This document shows, in pieces, positions 6,373 through 7,671 of a DNA stretch of 7,671 nt. Made by a program: the position numbers and the translations under genes. The stretch comes from Rhodobiaceae bacterium (lineage in GTDB: Bacteria; Pseudomonadota; Alphaproteobacteria; Rhizobiales; TMED25), in NCBI GenBank assembly GCA_002704755.1, contig PAHC01000026.1, positions 3,334 to 11,004 of the forward strand. Reading direction: 5' to 3'. The stretch's first letter is position 1. Every line of letters begins with the position of its first letter. The notes below the pieces were generated by a model, which ran no database searches, was not told where the DNA came from, and was given only the letters and a program-made list of their open reading frames with translations.

Positions 6373-7304
6373 GTGCTATTGGTCCTAATTGATGTTTTAT
6401 TTATTTTATTTTTTAAATCAGCAACAGAGATAAAATAATAATCATCCGATCCAATATTTATTTTAAAGTGTATTTCAAGGAATTCGGGCTTATAAATCAA
6501 TTTATCAGCACTAACTTTGTCAGTAATAAAGTTATTAATATCAATTAAGCTTTTGAAATTAATATAGCCATATTCTGGTTTATTTAAGATTAATTGTTGC
6601 ATATCATCAATAGTGACATCGGGGAACATAGCTGAGAAGGTAAAAAAGTTTTCTGAGGCTAATGAATTAATATTAAATTTATTTTCAACTGTTGGTAGAG
6701 CACAAATCATTGGACTGAGGGTATTCAACTCGTTTTCATTAAGAATTTTTAAGTCGTGTATTTGAGTTTTATGAACAATCAAAGTGTCAGCAGTAAGATT
6801 CAATTTTTCATCGGCAATGTAGAATAAATCCTCAACTCCAAAAGGTTCGGGAAGCTGATCTGAATCTATATAATCTATCAGCCTGTCGATGAATTGCTTT
6901 GAAATGGTTTTATCAATATTTAATGTATCTAATAAAGATTCAAAATACATAAGATTTTCATCGTTCTTGATATAAAGCGATCTAAATGGTTTAACTACAC
7001 TGTTAAGATTGAGGCACGTATTCAAATCATTTAGTTTTATAGATAATGAGGGAGTCTTTTCATTAATTAATGCATTTAGTTGATTTTCAGCTACTTTCAA
7101 ATTTCTGAGTTGGTTAGAGTTATTTTGCAATGTATTTAAAATAAATTTTTCATAATTAATAATTTTAATACGTTGCTCCACTGATTCATTGAAGTTACTT
7201 ATCGTTAATGCGCTTGATACAACCATGCTATTTATAAATAAGGTCAATACAGCAAGGATTGCAATTATGGATAGTGTTGAAATTAAAACAAAACCCCTCA
7301 TCAT
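6369..7304 (-). CDS. gspK: Type II secretion system minor pseudopilin GspK
   Basis: GspK caps the pseudopilus tip together with GspI and GspJ. The N-terminus is a class III (prepilin peptidase) signal: MMRG followed by a hydrophobic helix (5-30), with cleavage expected after Gly4. The usual Glu at mature position 5 is absent (Ser), which is normal for GspK. The large periplasmic part has the family landmarks DLNTCLNLNSV (93-103), RLIDYIDSDQLPEPFGVED (141-159), ICALP (210-214) and KFNINSL (219-225). Cys97 and Cys211 may pair. The acidic IDSDQ...GVED loop resembles the part of GspK where calcium binding has been described. At 311 residues it is full length. ATG at 7304 overlaps the gspJ stop as TAATG; a second ATG follows immediately. 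The 3' end overlaps gspL by 4 bp. Confidence 0.94.
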   Translation of the reverse strand: MMRGFVLISTLSIIAILAVLTLFINSMVVSSALTISNFNESVEQRIKIINYEKFILNTLQNNSNQLRNLKVAENQLNALINEKTPSLSIKLNDLNTCLNLNSVVKPFRSLYIKNDENLMYFESLLDTLNIDKTISKQFIDRLIDYIDSDQLPEPFGVEDLFYIADEKLNLTADTLIVHKTQIHDLKILNENELNTLSPMICALPTVENKFNINSLASENFFTFSAMFPDVTIDDMQQLILNKPEYGYINFKSLIDINNFITDKVSADKLIYKPEFLEIHFKINIGSDDYYFISVADLKNKINKTSIRTNST

Positions 7305-7671
7305 TAGAAACTACTCAAGAGATATGAAAATTCATCACCATCAATAGTAATGTCTAGAAAAATGTATCTTGGCACTGTATCTAATGGGTGATTATTATTT
7401 GGCCATTGGTCATATTTGCCTTCCCCCCAACTATCTGAAAAGGAAATGGTCATATTTTCAATATTGTCAAACAGTATCTTTTCACTTGCTAGTGCTGAAG
7501 GTCGATTTGAGGGAGATGATTTTCTAATTAATTGGCTATTCTCAAAAACATAAGTAATTCTTCGCAGTTTTGAACCTATGGTATTTTTGCTGGATGCACC
7601 CAGTGATATAAACGTCATTAATTCATTTTCGTTATTACCAAAAAATGTTATTCCAGTATATCGACCGTTAA
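7304..7671 (-). CDS. gspJ: Type II secretion system minor pseudopilin GspJ, C-terminal part, cut by window edge
   Basis: The frame is open from the right edge to a TAA at 7306-7304, giving about 122 residues. The internal Met at 7618 is not the start: the frame continues upstream as RYTGITFFGNNENELMTF without a break. The matching GspJ region has the same order of features: a strand with SLGASS...SKLRRITYVFENSQLIRKS (LRRVxYxLExGxLxRx in the family), a variable loop, KILFDNIENMTISFSD (vLLdgVexlxxrFxd), a Trp-Pro loop (DQWPNNN) and a final strand pair PRYIFLDITIDGDEF. GspJ is a minor pseudopilin in the GspI-J-K tip complex, which agrees with gspK following by a one-base overlap. The N-terminal pilin helix lies outside the window. 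Confidence 0.88.
   Translation of the reverse strand, partial: NGRYTGITFFGNNENELMTFISLGASSKNTIGSKLRRITYVFENSQLIRKSSPSNRPSALASEKILFDNIENMTISFSDSWGEGKYDQWPNNNHPLDTVPRYIFLDITIDGDEFSYLLSSF

Noticed and set aside
6161..6388. Plus-strand open frame of 75 codons over the start of gspL
   Set aside because: Antisense to gspL with a Ser/Leu-rich translation typical of a shadow frame.
7278..7304. Missing Glu at mature position 5 of the GspK pilin helix as a defect
   Set aside because: Absence of this Glu is the normal state of GspK, which sits at the pseudopilus tip.

Overview
The window looks like a piece of chromosome from a low-G+C (roughly one third G+C by eye) Gram-negative bacterium, most likely a marine gammaproteobacterium with a streamlined, SAR86-like genome. 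The Gram-negative call rests on a type II secretion (T2SS) operon, a lipoprotein signal with a Lol-type outer-membrane sorting context and PiT/Ppx/DedA family members. The clade is an inference from the AT-rich coding, one-base gene overlaps and very short intergenic spaces. No RNA gene, insertion sequence, CRISPR array or integrase is visible.

Left half (1-4365) is a phosphate block. On the minus strand, read right to left, come a PiT-type phosphate permease (2654-1392), a beta-propeller phytase lipoprotein (1258-221) and the 5' part of a DedA-family membrane protein that runs off the left edge. On the plus strand, diverging from the permease across only 56 bp, come a polyphosphate kinase 2 (2711-3538) and a short Ppx/GppA-type exopolyphosphatase (3538-4365), joined by a TAATG stop/start overlap. 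Together these would release phosphate from inositol phosphates outside the inner membrane, import it, and exchange it with polyphosphate inside the cell. The divergent spacer carries a 13-bp inverted repeat with a -10-like hexamer facing each way.

Right half (4343-7671) is the distal part of a T2SS operon on the minus strand in the canonical order gspJ-K-L-M-N. gspJ is cut by the right edge. Every junction overlaps (1, 4, 20 and 8 bp), gspL starts with GTG and gspN with TTG. gspN and ppx converge and overlap by 23 bp.

The oddest spot is a run of ten A (minus strand) at 256-247, in the last codons of the phytase gene. The DedA reading frame beyond it has no usable start codon, but a one-base change in the run would either give it a TTG start or fuse it to the phytase. 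The only stretch without a gene longer than 100 bp is 1259-1391, which holds a probable terminator for the permease and a possible phytase promoter.
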